Below are positions 1 through 11,900 of a DNA stretch of 64,000 bases, piece after piece. The position numbers and the translations under genes are program-made. The notes under the pieces were generated by a model that ran no database searches, had not been told where the DNA came from, and saw nothing but the letters and a program-made list of their open reading frames with translations. The first letter of the stretch is position 1, and the number at the start of each line of letters is the position of its first letter. Location: positions 1-64,000 of the forward strand of contig CANTFL010000030.1 in the NCBI GenBank assembly GCA_947650285.1, read 5' to 3'. This DNA is from Hyaloperonospora brassicae (taxonomy: Eukaryota; Oomycota; Peronosporomycetes; Peronosporales; Peronosporaceae).

Positions 1-2818
1 AAGCAATGTCCGGTCGTGTCGCGGTCATCAAGTGCATTATGACACCCACTGCTTCACAAAACGGAGCGTCGATCGTGGTCACTTCGTTACTTGGTGTGAG
101 TCGAGAGCTGATGTTCGTTGGGATGATGACAGCTTTGTAATCGGTCATGTCGAACCGCTTGAGGACATCGTCCACATAGCGTCGCTGGCACATCTTCACA
201 CTCTTGTCATCATTGTTCACCATCTCGATACCCAGCACAAACACGCACTTGCCGCTGTCAGTCATCTCGAAGCGCGTCTTCAAGTCGCTCTTGGTGCGCG
301 CAATCATTTCGGTCGAGCTGCAAGTCACCAACACATCATCGACGTAGACCAGCCATAGCACGCACTCACTCGTTTTCAATCTTGAGATAAAGAAACGGGT
401 CAAATTCGGACACTTGAAATCCGATGGAGCAGACGAACTCATGGAAAGTCTCGTTCCATACCCGTGGAGCTTGTTTCAGCCCGTAGATTGCCTTCACCAG
501 TTCGAAGCAATCAAAGTCTCCATTGACTTCGACACCTTCTGGGACCGCGCAAAACACTTGTTCCTTCATTTCACCGCACAGGAAAGCCGTCACCACGTCC
601 AGTTGCTCGAGTGTCCAGTCAAAGTACTTCGTGATCGCGATCACCATGCGGAGCGTCACGTACTTGACAACTGGCGAGACGTCTCCGTGAAGTCGATGCC
701 ATATATTTGCTTGAACCCTTTTGCGACGAGACGCGCCTTGTACTTCTCGATCGATCCATCAGCTTTGCGCTTGATCTTAAATACCCATTTGATGCCGATG
801 GTGTGCTGTCCAGCTGGAAGCTTGGTCGCTCGAAACACACCACGTAGCTTCATTGAGTCCAACTCGGCGCAAATCGCCTTGCGCCAATGAACTTGATCTG
901 GACCACCAACCGCGTCTTGAAACGTTGTTGGCTCGGACAAGTCAGTGCCTTCGACTGCATTGGCACTTGCTTGCCAAAAGACTTGAGGAGAGTCGTCATC
1001 TTCATCTCCGTCACCGCCTTTGCGCTCTTCGTCCAGATTGGCTCGAGTTCTTGAACGCCGTTCAGCTTGGTGCGACTCAAAGTCATTCGGCGCACTTGCT
1101 TCTTCCAATCCGGCTCCACTGCGAGCAGGACGTGTCCGCTGATCGACTTGTTCACGGCTGTTCGAACGACTCTTGCGCTTGCCAGTTTGCTTGAACTACA
1201 TGGTGCAAGGCTCACCACTGATGTTAATCGAGTCAAAGTCCAACGCAGTGTCACCAACAGCTTCTTGCGGCAGTGTCGCTGAGAATCCGAATGTTGATTT
1301 ATCGAAGGTGACATCACGAGATATCATCACTTGATCTGCTTCAATGTCGTAAATGCGGTATGCCTTCGACACTTCTTCGTAACCCATGAACTGTCCTTCT
1401 CGAGCCTTCGGATCCCATTTCGATCGTTTTTCCTTTGGGGTCAACACGAACGCTCGGCAGCCAAAAACTCGCATGTGCTTCACACTTGGCCGCAATCCGT
1501 TGATGATCTCGAACGGAGTTTGGTCTTGGTGCTTGGACGACGGCAGGCGATTCTTGATGTAGATCGCCGTCATTGCTGCCTCGGCCCAAAAACACTTGTC
1601 CAGTTTGGTGTAGTGAAGCATGATGCGGCCGATTGTCACGATGGTCCGAATCACCCGTTCCGCTGTGCCATTAGTCTGGTGCGCATATGGAGCATTGACC
1701 TGCTGCTCGATTCCTTGATCATCATAGAATGCCTTGAGCGAAGTCGTCGCAAACTCACGTGCACCATCGTGTAAAAACAAACTCGACCGTGCAATCAAAC
1801 TGAATCTGGATCGCCACGATGTACTTCTTGATGCACGTTTCACTGTCGGACTTGGCGCGCAGACTGAAGCCCTTCACGCATCCGCTGCCTTCATCGACGA
1901 TCAGCAGCAAGTACTTGCTCCCACCAAGTGAGTCGACTTCCATCGGGCCACACGTGTCGATGTGCAGAAGATCAAACGGATCATAATGACGCTTGGTCGG
2001 GTTGCTTGGAAACGGTCGCTGCACCATTTTCCTTCTTGACACCCTCGACACATGCTTGATCCGCTTGATCTTGGTGGCATCTTGGCATCCTTGATCATGT
2101 CTTTGGAGATCATTCTGCATAGGACCTCAGTTCGTGCGTGGCCCATACGCGCATGAAGAAGGTCTTCGCCTCTTGATCGCGATGTAGCGTTCAAGGATCG
2201 CTGCAGTGTACGAAGCCAGTAGAGTCCGTCTGCAAGATCCGCCATCGCTATCATTTGCTCGGAGTATTTGTGCGAAATCTTCATTTCAGCACCATCGAAT
2301 AGCACTTGAAACTTGCCGCTTTTGTTAATCTGCGGAATTGACAGCAGATTCTTGCTCATGCTTGGGACGTAGAGCGCGTTCTTGATCTCGATCTCGCGCT
2401 CTTCACTGTTTAGAAGGACCACGTTTTCGACGATAGTCCCCACACCTTTGATCGCAGCTTTGTTGCCATCCGCGACCAACACTTCGCCTTCATTGCGCTC
2501 GTCCAGAACTTCGAACTTGTTCTTGTCATGGCAGATGTGATGCGTCGCACCACTGTCAATCGCCCAAATCCCAGATGTGTTCTTGATTGTTAAATGTCCG
2601 CATTCTAGTGAAACAGAAAACGCTACTCGATCGTAGTCGCTGTTGTTGTTGCTGTTGTAACCTTGCCACTCGACTTGATTCGCTCCGCGTCCACGAGCAT
2701 GCGCGAATGCCGAGAGTCGCCATCATGTCTTTTTGGCGTCGTCCTGGTAGTCCCTTCGTCATGATGTCTGCCAGCATAGTCGCCGTCTCGCAATATTGGA
2801 GCTTCACTTCTCCACGCT
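1..2818 (-). mobile_element. C array, segment 1: LTR-less Ty1/copia pol fragment
   Basis: Decayed copia pol on the minus strand. Low to high coordinate it holds part of RT (about 1-870, including KAIYGLKQAPRVW), the acidic RT linker (about 870-1195), the integrase C-terminal and core region (about 1196-1900, with the motif HQTNGTAERV), the pre-integrase zinc finger and protease region (about 1900-2570), and then the RNase H tail (about 2600-2818, MLADIMTKGLPG). Protease next to the RNase H tail is the wrong order for a single copia element and marks a junction between two tandem pol units. The coding frame is interrupted repeatedly, so this is not functional. The left edge lies outside the window; the right edge is the A1 LTR. 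Confidence 0.9.
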
Positions 2819-3131
2819 TGAAGAGCTTTAGACTTCTTTGTCCGGGTGCAAAACACAAAGTGAATATATATTTATAATAGGTACTTAGTTCGCAACTTTG
2901 AATACTACCTCTAAGCCTATTATTCGCAGTGACGTCATCCAGTGACGTCACCCACTGACGTCATGCAATGAAGTCATTTCGCTGACGTCATCCAATGACG
3001 TCATTTCCTGACTTCGCCCTTACTGGTACATACCGGTATCAATCGGTATATCGAGGCTTGGTCTTCCGCTTGTTTTAACACTTGACGCAGCTTGACGAGG
3101 TGTCTTCTTCACAGCCGCCGTCTGTCCAACA
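2819..3131 (-). repeat. A1 3' LTR
   Basis: 313-bp LTR bounded by TGAAGAG and CCAACA in plus-strand reading. It contains the array of TGACGTCA sites at 2930-3003 (one copy mutated to TGAAGTCA) and the TATA-like stretch near 2864-2880. The gag-pol reading frame of the element ends inside it at 3020. Confidence 0.93.
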
Positions 3132-6100
3132 CTCCCTCTCGCCTCGTTAGCTGCGGCACCTTGAATCACAAGTCGACCGCGAAGATTTTCAAATTGTACA
3201 GCAGCGACCGGCTTGGTCATTATGTCCGCCAGCATATCTTGCGTCGAGCAATACTCCAAAACGACTTCACCCAATTCCACCTTCTCACGCACAAAATGGT
3301 AGCGTATGTCAATGTGCTTTGTTCTCTTGTGGAACTCCGGGTTCTTAGCGAGAGCGATTGATCCTTGGTTGTCTTCATACATCTTGATCGCTTCGTCGCT
3401 TGTCATCTCACCAAGTTCCCTCAAAAACACCTTGAGCCATACGGCTTCTTTGGTTGCTTCGGAAAGTGCCATGTATTCTGCTTCCGTAGAAGATAGCGCG
3501 ACCGTCCGTTGTTTCTGGCTTTTCCAGCTGATGCATCCTCCGTTCATCATGAACACATAGCCGCTTGTACTTCGTCTTGACTCAATGTCGCCGGCCCAGT
3601 CTGCGTCGGTGTACCCGCAGATACGGCTTCCTTCTTCACGTGTAAACTCAAGACCATGATTTGGCGTAGCTTGCAGGTATCTCAGCACACGCTTCAGAGC
3701 TTGCCAGTGGGTAGGGCATGGGTCGGACGAAAACTGGGATAATGATCCCACTGCAGCAGCTAGATCCGGACGTGTGGCGACCATGAGATACATGATGCCT
3801 CCGACAGCACTTCGGTATGGCACGTTGCACATGGTGTCTTCGTGCTTGCATTCTTGGTCACACATCTTCTTGGTGAGTTTCAGACCGGGATCTTGTGGCG
3901 TCTTCACTGGCTTGCTGTTATCCATTCCGAACTTGGTCAACACGGACTTGAGAAACTTGGATTGTCGCACAGTCACTATTCCAGTTTTACGGTCGTTCTT
4001 GATCTCCATGCCTAGAAAGTAATCGAGCTCACCGAGATCCGTCATTTCGAAACGTGTGTTCAGCGCCATCTTGGTTGACTTGAGAAGTTCGTTGTTGCTG
4101 CTGGCAAGAATCAGATCATCGACGTAGAGCACCACGAGAATCATGTCTTGGTCGTCTCGCTTGATGTAGATGCAGTGGTCCGATTCGCACTTCTTGAATC
4201 CCATCTTGATCATGAACCCATCGATAGTTTGATTCCACATGCGTGGCGATTGCTTCAAGCCGTAGAGCGATCTCTTCAGCTTGCACACATGGTCCGGCTG
4301 TTTTTCATCCAGGTATCCGTCCGGCTGGTGCATGTAAATGTCTTCGTCGAGGGAGCCGTTAAGAAACGCTGTTTTGACGTCCATCTGATGTAGCATGAGG
4401 CCGTGCTTGGCCTCCATGCTGAGCACCACACGAATCGAGGTGAACTTAGCCACTGGTGCGAAAGTTTCTTCATAATCAACCCCGAATTTCTGTGAGAATC
4501 CTTTGGCCACCAGTCTTGCCTTGAAACGTTCAACTTCGCCAGCTTGATTTTCCTTGACGCGAAACACCCATCGGCACCCGATGGCTTTGCGACCTTTTGG
4601 AAGAGGCACGATCTCCCACGTGTCGTTTCTCTAAAGCGAGTCGAACTCCGAGTCACACGCTTCTTTCCACTTGCCGGAGTCGCTTGATTCCATCGCCGAC
4701 TTGAATGTAGTCGGCATTCCCCCCACTGAATCAACGATGTAGGCTGCTTCAAAATCCATCGCAGCCGCTGACACATGCTCAAGCGACGAACCTTTGTACG
4801 TTCTTCGCTTGGGGCTTGGAATGACGGTAGCTTTCTCAAGCGATTGAGTGCGCGTGTGTCTCTTGTTGTTGTTCTTCGAAGGCCTGGTGCCTTGGTCGTC
4901 ATCGTCGCTTGAGTCCATGTCAATGTCAGTTTTACCTTCTTCTTTGTCTTCGTCCTCGTCTTGATCCTCAAATTCAACGACACTTGACTCAGCGTTGTAG
5001 TTGCACGAACCTTCATCGAATTTGTCTTCCATGAACGTGGCATCGCGACTGATCTTGATCGCTCCGGTTGACACTTCCTCGAATCGATATGACTTCTGAT
5101 GTTCGGCGTACCCCAGGAAACGACAAAGTGACGCTTTGGAGTCTAACTTCGCGCGTTTGTCTAGAGGCACTTGAACATACGCGTGGCATCCAAACACTTT
5201 AAGATTCGCCAGAATCGGTTTCTTCATCGTCCACACTTGATATGGTGACTTGTCTTGGTGGATGGCACGTGTTGGACAGCGGTTTCGAAGAAACATCGCC
5301 GTCATCACTGCTTCACCCCAGTAGCTCTTTCCCAGTCCAGCATGTTCCATCATGCAGCGCGCACACTCGATCAGCGTGCGATTCATTCTCTCAGCTACTC
5401 CGTTGAGCTGAGGAGTATAGGGGGGGGTGTGAACTTTTGTTGTATCCCCCTTTCCGTGCAGAATCGTGCCAACTTCTCGGACTTGTACTCACCCCCATTG
5501 TCGCTCTGAAGGTACTTCACGCGCTTTCCGGTTTGTGTTTCGGCCATCGCAGCGTATTCCATGAACTTCGCCGCAACTTCAGATTTGCTCTTGAGCAGGT
5601 ACACGACACAGTATCTTGACTTGTCGTCGATGAATGTCACGAAGTACCGCTTTCCACCGAAAGTTGCCATCGACATGGGTCCGCATGCGTCGCTGTGAAT
5701 CACTTCGAGCAGTTTGGAGGTGCGAGCTGTAGTGTTCGATTGGAAGCACATTCGAGTCTGTTTTCCCAGAGCGCAACCTTCACACACGTCCCACTTCTTA
5801 ACCGAAGATATGTCGATGCCAATTCCAATGTTCTTCGTCACGATGCGATTGAGTCCATCGTGACCTATGTGGCCAAGTCGAAGGTGCCAGAGGTACGACT
5901 TTTTTTGGTGTCCCCTTGACATCCCGACGACTTGGCTGCATTTGCTTGTTCCGGCAGTACTGGAGTCATTTGCAGCTTGAACAGTCCTTTACCTTCACGG
6001 GCACCAATTTCCCACTTGGTCCCTTTCGCTTCTCCATAGCACCCATCTTTTGTGAACGTTACTGGGCCGACATCCTTGGTGAAGCGGCCGACTGAGAACA

Positions 6101-7238
6101 GGTTTCTAGATAACTTTGGGATGTGCCACACGTTTGTGAGCACACCTTTCTTCATCCCTTGGGTTGTCTTCATCGACATGACAATGTCGCCACTGCCGAT
6201 TGCTTGGACGATTCCATCATCCGCGAGATGGACATCCACAGTGTTAAACACCTTGTAGTTCCGCATGAACTTATTGGAGCACGTCATGTGCTGCGTCGCC
6301 CCGGAGTCGACTATCCAGATGTCGCTCGATTTCGCAGATGTCGTTTCACCGATCGAGAAGAGGTAGTCGCCCGAGTCTTCTTCTTGAGCGACGTATGCAC
6401 GTTGTGATCGATAACGGTCGTCGCTGTCCTTAGCGCGCTGTGGACGGTGTCTCTCCGTGTTTTCTTGGATGCGCGAGGGGCACTCCGCCATCCAGTGACC
6501 AATTTCCCCGCAGTTGTGGCACGGCCAGGTCTTCTTCGCTGGTCGCCCTTTGCGTTGATTGTCCCTTGTGATGAACGCTTGGCCTTGCGAAGCTTCGTCA
6601 CCTTTACTTCCTTGCTCCTTCCGCTTCATTTCTTCATGAAGCAGTCGAGACGTCACGAGCTCCCAGCTAAGAGTGTCTGAGCGCGACTCCAAAGCTGTGA
6701 TCAAGAATTGATACGAGTCACTCAGGCTGCCGAGAAGTGTGATCACCAGATCGTCCTCGCAGACCGGGGCCCCCACCGCTTCTAGCTGTTCCGCCAACGT
6801 CTTGAGCTTGTTGATGTGTTCGAGCACATCGTCGCCTTCTTCCATCATCGGCGTGAAGAAGCGACGTCGCAAGAAGAGCTTGTTGGCAAGACTCTTCTTC
6901 TCGAAGTGGTCTTCCAACCTTGACCATGCGTCGTATGCACCGCTTGCCGATCGGACCAACGGTAGCTGGGAATCTTCCATGACTAGACAAATCACTGCCA
7001 TCGCCTTCCTTGACTTCCTCTTGTACGCTGCTTGGTCCAACTGAGTCACGCACTGTTCCGCCTTGATCTCGCCGCTGACAACCTCCCACAGGTCCCGTTC
7101 CTCCAGCACCATCTGCATCTTGAACTTCCAGGCGTGGAAGTTAGTTCCATCGAACTTGGAGATGCGGAGGGAGGAGGCGTCCATGGCAGCGAGGCTTGAA
7201 TCGTTGGCGGTCGCAGAGCTTAACGAACTTGGGCTCAT
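3020..7238 (-). pseudogene. A1 copia gag-pol polyprotein, broken
   Basis: Homologous over its whole length to the intact A2 polyprotein: gag, CCHC knuckle (CHNCGEIGHWMAEC), protease (DSGATQHMT), pre-integrase zinc finger, integrase, RT with YVDD and RNase H. At least three lesions break it. A T-rich insertion near 5898-5906 shifts the frame before the pre-integrase finger. A run of eight G at about 5420-5427 (six in A2) shifts it within integrase. A CAG-to-TAG change at about 4631 stops it just before RT. The start codon at 7236-7238 lies in the primer-binding site. It cannot make a full polyprotein. Confidence 0.93.
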
Positions 7239-7242
7239 AACC

Positions 7243-7558
7243 TAAAGGACTTTTAGACTTCTTTGTCCGGGTGCAAAACACAAAGTGAATATATATATTT
7301 ATAATAGGTACTTAGTTCGCAACTTTGAATACTACCTCTAAGCCTATTATTCGCAGTAACGTCATCCAGTGACGTCACCCACTGACGTCATGCAATGACG
7401 TCATTCCGCTGACGTCATCCAATGACGTCATTTCCTGACTTCACCCTTACTGGTACATACCGGTACCAACCGGTATATCGAGGCTTGGTTTTCCGCTTGT
7501 TTCAACACTTGACGCTGCTTGACGAGGTGTCTTCTTCACAGCCGCCGTCTGTCCAACA
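7243..7558 (-). repeat. A1 5' LTR
   Basis: 316-bp LTR of the A family. Its terminal TG has become TA, and the first site of the TGACGTCA array (7357-7430) is mutated to TAACGTCA. It carries one extra TA in the TATA-like stretch. It differs from the 3' LTR at several positions, consistent with an older or chimeric element. Confidence 0.92.
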
Positions 7559-8671
7559 CCCTTTTGCGACGAGACGCGTCTTGTACTTCTCGATCGATCC
7601 ATCAGCTTTGCGCTTGATCTTAAACACCCATTTGATGCCGATGGTGTGCTGTCCAGATGGAAGCTTGGTCGCTCGAAACACACCACGTAGCTTCATTGAG
7701 TCCAACTCGGCGCAAATCGCCTTGCGCCAATGAACTTGATCTGGACCACCAACCGCGTCTTGAAACGTTGTTGGTTCGGACAAGTCAGTGCCTTCAACTG
7801 CATTGGCACTTGCTTGTCAAAAGACTTGAGGAGAGTCGTCATCTTCATCTCCGTCACCGCCTTTGCGCTCTTCGTCCAGATTGTCTCGAGTTCTTGAACG
7901 CCGTTCAGCTTGGTGCGACTCAAAGTCATTCGGCGCACTTGCTTCTTCCAATCCGGCTCCACTGCGAGCAGGACGTGTCCGCTGATCGACTTGTTCACGG
8001 CTGTTCGAACGACTCTTGCGCTTGCCAGTTTGCTTGAACTACATGGTGCAAGGCTCACCACTGATGTTAATCGAGTCAAAGTCCAACGCAGTGTCACCAA
8101 CAGCTTCTTGCGGCAGTGTCGCTGAGAATCCGAATGTTGATTTATCGAAGGTGACATCACGAGATATCATCACTTGATCTGCTTCAATGTCGTAAATGCG
8201 GTATGCCTTCGACACTTCTTCGTAACCCATGAACTGTCCTTCTCGAGCCTTCGGATCCCATTTCGATCGTTTTTCCTTTGGGGTCAACACGAACGCTCGG
8301 CAGCCAAAAACTCGCATGTGCTTCACACTTGGCCGCAATCCGTTGATGATCTCGAACGGAGTTTGTTCTTGGTGCTTGGACGAAGGCAGGCGATTCTTGA
8401 TGTAGATCGCCGTCATTGCTGCCTCGGCCCAAAAACACTTGTCCAGTTTGGTGTAGTGAAGCATGATGCGGACGATTGTCACGATGGTCCGAATCACCCG
8501 TTCCGCTGTGCCATTAGTCTGGTGCGCATATGGAGCATTGACCTGCTGCTCGATTCCTTGATCATCATAGAATGCCTTGAGAGAAGTCGTCGCAAACTCA
8601 CGTGCACCATCGTGTAAAAACAAACTCGACCGTGCAATCAAACTGAATCTGGATCGCCACTATGTACTTCT
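7559..8671 (-). mobile_element. C array, segment 2: RT start, linker and integrase fragment
   Basis: Continuation of the LTR-less copia pol array. It holds the RT N-terminus (about 7560-7700, WVFKIKRKADGSIEKY), the linker (7690-8040) and the integrase C-terminal part (8041-8671, with HQTNGTAERV and VFGCRAFVLTPKEKRS). The integrase reading frame is open for 200 codons but is cut at 8671 by insertion of element B. Sequence continuity resumes at 13858. Confidence 0.9.
8667..8671. repeat. Target-site duplication of element B, left copy (CTTCT)
   Basis: CTTCT directly precedes the left LTR and is repeated at 13858-13862 after the right LTR. The uninterrupted site is present in the paralogous C units near 1820 and 26640, so the insertion point can be read exactly. 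Confidence 0.95.
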
Positions 8672-8883
8672 TGTAGGGTGATATGCTTATTCAGTGGATG
8701 GACAATTGGATTCTGTATTCACATTTTATGTCTTCTCTTCTACCTGACACTTTCCCAAAGCCATCCACACCACCCATTTTGCCACGCAGCCGCTCTGCCT
8801 TCCTATCTAAACGAATGACGCTAATCGACACATCGCGCCGAATCTCCACTCCACCAAGATAACAAGTCCCTCGCTTTCCTACA
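8672..8883 (-). repeat. Element B 3' LTR
   Basis: 212 bp, starting TGTAGGGTGA and ending TTTCCTACA in plus-strand reading. It differs from the 5' LTR (13646-13857) at two bases: GGATTCTG versus GGACTCTG, and CATTTTGC versus CATTTGGC. Confidence 0.96.
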
Positions 8884-8967
8884 CTCCTCCTCGAGTGCGT
8901 TTTCGTTTTCGTCTCTTCCTTCTTTCATTGAGCTCCTTGAACACCCATAATCGTCCTTGATCTTTCC

Positions 8968-11900
8968 TTAGCCGATGCACATGAGCTGACGCAATGTTCC
9001 CAGCTTCATCGCATCCAGCGCCTTCGTCATGAGGTCCGCCAGCATCTGCTCCGATCGAACGTAGCTCGCCACGACGACACCGCGACGTGCGAAGTCACAG
9101 AGAAATTTGAGCCGCACGTCCACGTGCTTTGCCTTCAGTGACGACGCCTCGCCGGCGATCTGGCTGATCGCCGCTTGGTTGTCAACGTGCAGCTGCATCG
9201 GGAGTGCCGGCTCGAGTCCAATTTCGCGCAACATCTCGCGCAATCCGAGCACCTCGCGCGCGACCTCGCTTGCCGCGACGAACTCGGCCTCCATTGTCGA
9301 CAGCGCGACGCCTCCCTGCTTCCGTGCGCTCCAGCTCACGGCCATGCCGTTCAGGCGCACCACGCCGCCAGTCATCGACTTCCTGTCCGATTTATCGGCA
9401 GCGAAGTCGGCGTCACTGAACGCCTCGAGCCGCATCGTCGCGTTGTCGTTACGCTCGGGCTTCATGAAGATCTTGAGTCCCGCCGTACCCTTGAGGTAAC
9501 GCGCGACGCGTTTCGCCAGCTTCCAGTCATACACACGAGGCGCGTGTGTCTGACGCGTCGCCTTGTGAACCGCGAAGGCGATGTCCGGGCGCGTGCATCG
9601 CGCAACCCACAGCAGAGAGCCGACCAGCGACTGAAAGTCCCGCACCGTCGCTCCTGTCTTTGCGTTCTTGGTCCCCAAGAGCTCCGCGTCCCCCGCTTCG
9701 ACCTCGTAGCAGTCGTCGCCGATTGGCGTTCGTGTCGGGTTGGCATGGGCGAGTCCGTTGTCGCTCACGAGGTTGCCAATCGCCTCTTCCTGGTCGAGTT
9801 TGTACCCGCCCTCGCCGTCGAGCTGCACGCGCATGCCCAGAAACTTGTTAACTTGTCCTAAGTCCTTTATCGAAAGCGACGCGAGGCTGTCGAAGATCCT
9901 GTCCACTGCCGCAGCGCTCGTTCCTGTCGCAAGGAGATCGTCGACATACACGCCGACGACAACGAGGTCCGCAACATCACGCTTCCAGTAGAAACACATG
10001 TCGCTCTCACAGCGCACGAAACCGGCATCGACCAGCTTGGTGTGCAACAGCTGGCTCCACAGTCTGCCTGCCTGCTTGAGGCCGCATAGGCTCTTGCGGA
10101 GCTCAATCACGAGCTCGCTCGTATTCGTGGCCCCGTGCGCACGCATCGTCTCCTCCGAGACCTGCATCCCGCGTGGCATCTGGAGGAAGATGCGCAGGTT
10201 CGCCTCCTTCTCCGCCTTCACGTATGCGTTTGGGATGTCGCCGTGCTTGGCAGGCACCCCCCACGTGGCCGCGAGTGCCAGGATCACCTTGACCGTCGAG
10301 AGATCCATCACTGCGGCAAAGGTGAGCGTATAATCGACGCCGAGCACCTGCTCGTTACCGCACGCGACCAGACGCGCCTTCAGTCGCTCGAGGTCGCCCT
10401 GCGCATCAGTCTTCGTCTTGTAGGCCCACTTCGTGTGCAGCGCGTGCGTCCCTGGCGGTCGCTTGACGATCGTCCACACGTTGTTGCTCTGAAGCGCCGC
10501 GATTTCTTCTTCCATGGCCTTCACCCAGCCGTCACGCCTTCCTCCGCGCATCGCCTCCCCGTAACTGGTCGGGTCGCGCTCGAAAGCCGCGCTCACCACC
10601 TCTCCGCTCGTAACTGTCTCCTCCTGTCGAGCTGCCGCTTCAGCGCGCTTCGACGCGCCGCGTGTTTTGTGCGCCGATCGCGTCCACGTTCTTCGACTCT
10701 TCTTACGAGCCGTATCGCCGCCTCCTGCACTGCCACCATTCGTGACGGGTGCCGCTGGCGTATCGGCCTCGTCCGCGTCGCCAGCTCGGTCGCAAGCGTT
10801 CATCGCACGCTGAAGCTGCGCGTTCTGCGCCTCCGACAACGTTTCGATGTCCTTGACGTGCTGCGTAACGACCACCTTGTTCTCGCGCGGCAGTAGCACC
10901 TTGTACCCCTTCGTTTCTTCGCTCACACCGACGATAATTCCGCGCTGCGATCGCTTCAGCAGCGAGTTCTTGCGCGGGTCGCGGTAGACGCTGCACGGTG
11001 AGCCGAAGACGACGGTGCCGCGTAGATCGGGCACCTTGCCCGTCAGCATCTCGAGCGGAGACGATCGCTTCACGTTAGCGCGCGTCGGGCTCCGGTTCAG
11101 GATGTACACGGCGTATTGGACGGCGTCGCTCCAGTATTGCAACGGCAGCGCGCATGCGAACATCATGCTGCGCGCGAGATTCAACACCGTCCGGTGCATC
11201 CTCTCCGCCTTCCCGTTCGACGCTTGGTTGCGCGCCTCCGAAACTTGTCGCGCGACACCCGTGCGCTGGCAGAATAGGTCGATATTGGCGTACTCGCCCC
11301 CGCCATCTGTCCTCAGGACGTGGATTTTGAACCCGAAGAGCCGCTCGAAGTGTATGAGAAACGCCTCAAACTTCTTCGCCGCCGCGTCCTTAGTACGCGC
11401 GAGGAACACGCGGCAGTAGTTTGACTTGTGGTCAATGAAATTGACCAGGTACCGGTTCTGCAGTCGATCCTGCGGCGTCATCGGGCCCTTCAGGTCCGAG
11501 CAGATGACGCCACCGATGCGATCGATAGGCGAGTTGGCGCCGCTGTCCACCTGTTCCTGCGCATTGCGCGTCTGCTTCCCTTCGAGGCACGACACGCACG
11601 CCATGCGCTTGTTGCTGCTGAGCTTGATGCCCGAGGCTGGATCGCGCGCCATGCGCACTATCGTGTCGAACGCGAGGTGCCCGAGGCGCTGGTGCCAATG
11701 CAGCAGCGATGCCTCGTGCGCGTCGTCTGCGCTTGCGTCTACCGAATTTGCCTCGAGTGCGGCCATGATCGCGTCACCAGCGCCGTGCCCCCCGCACTTC
11801 ACGGGCGTCTGTACATACAGAACGTTGCTGTCGGTCGCGACGTCGAACGCGACCACGCCGTCAATGCGTCGAGCTAGTGCCCGATTGTCGCCGTCGTATG

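Larger units (their letters stand above)
2819..7558 (-). mobile_element. Copia element A1, degenerate and probably recombinant
   Basis: Full-length but decayed member of the A family, about 4.7 kb, with LTRs at both ends. Unlike A2 and A3 it lacks a target duplication: the left flank ends ACGCT and the right flank starts CCCTT. The left flank is the same C-unit position into which A2 inserted, and the right flank corresponds to a C-unit position about 1.2 kb further on. The two LTRs also differ at more positions than those of A2 or A3, and the right LTR starts TA instead of TG. I infer ectopic recombination between two separate A insertions. Confidence 0.9.

Noticed and set aside
2640..2660. 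Trinucleotide GTT repeat at the C-unit junction as a possible recombination hotspot
   Set aside because: It codes Thr/Ala at the RNase H C-terminus and is too short and imperfect to assign a role.
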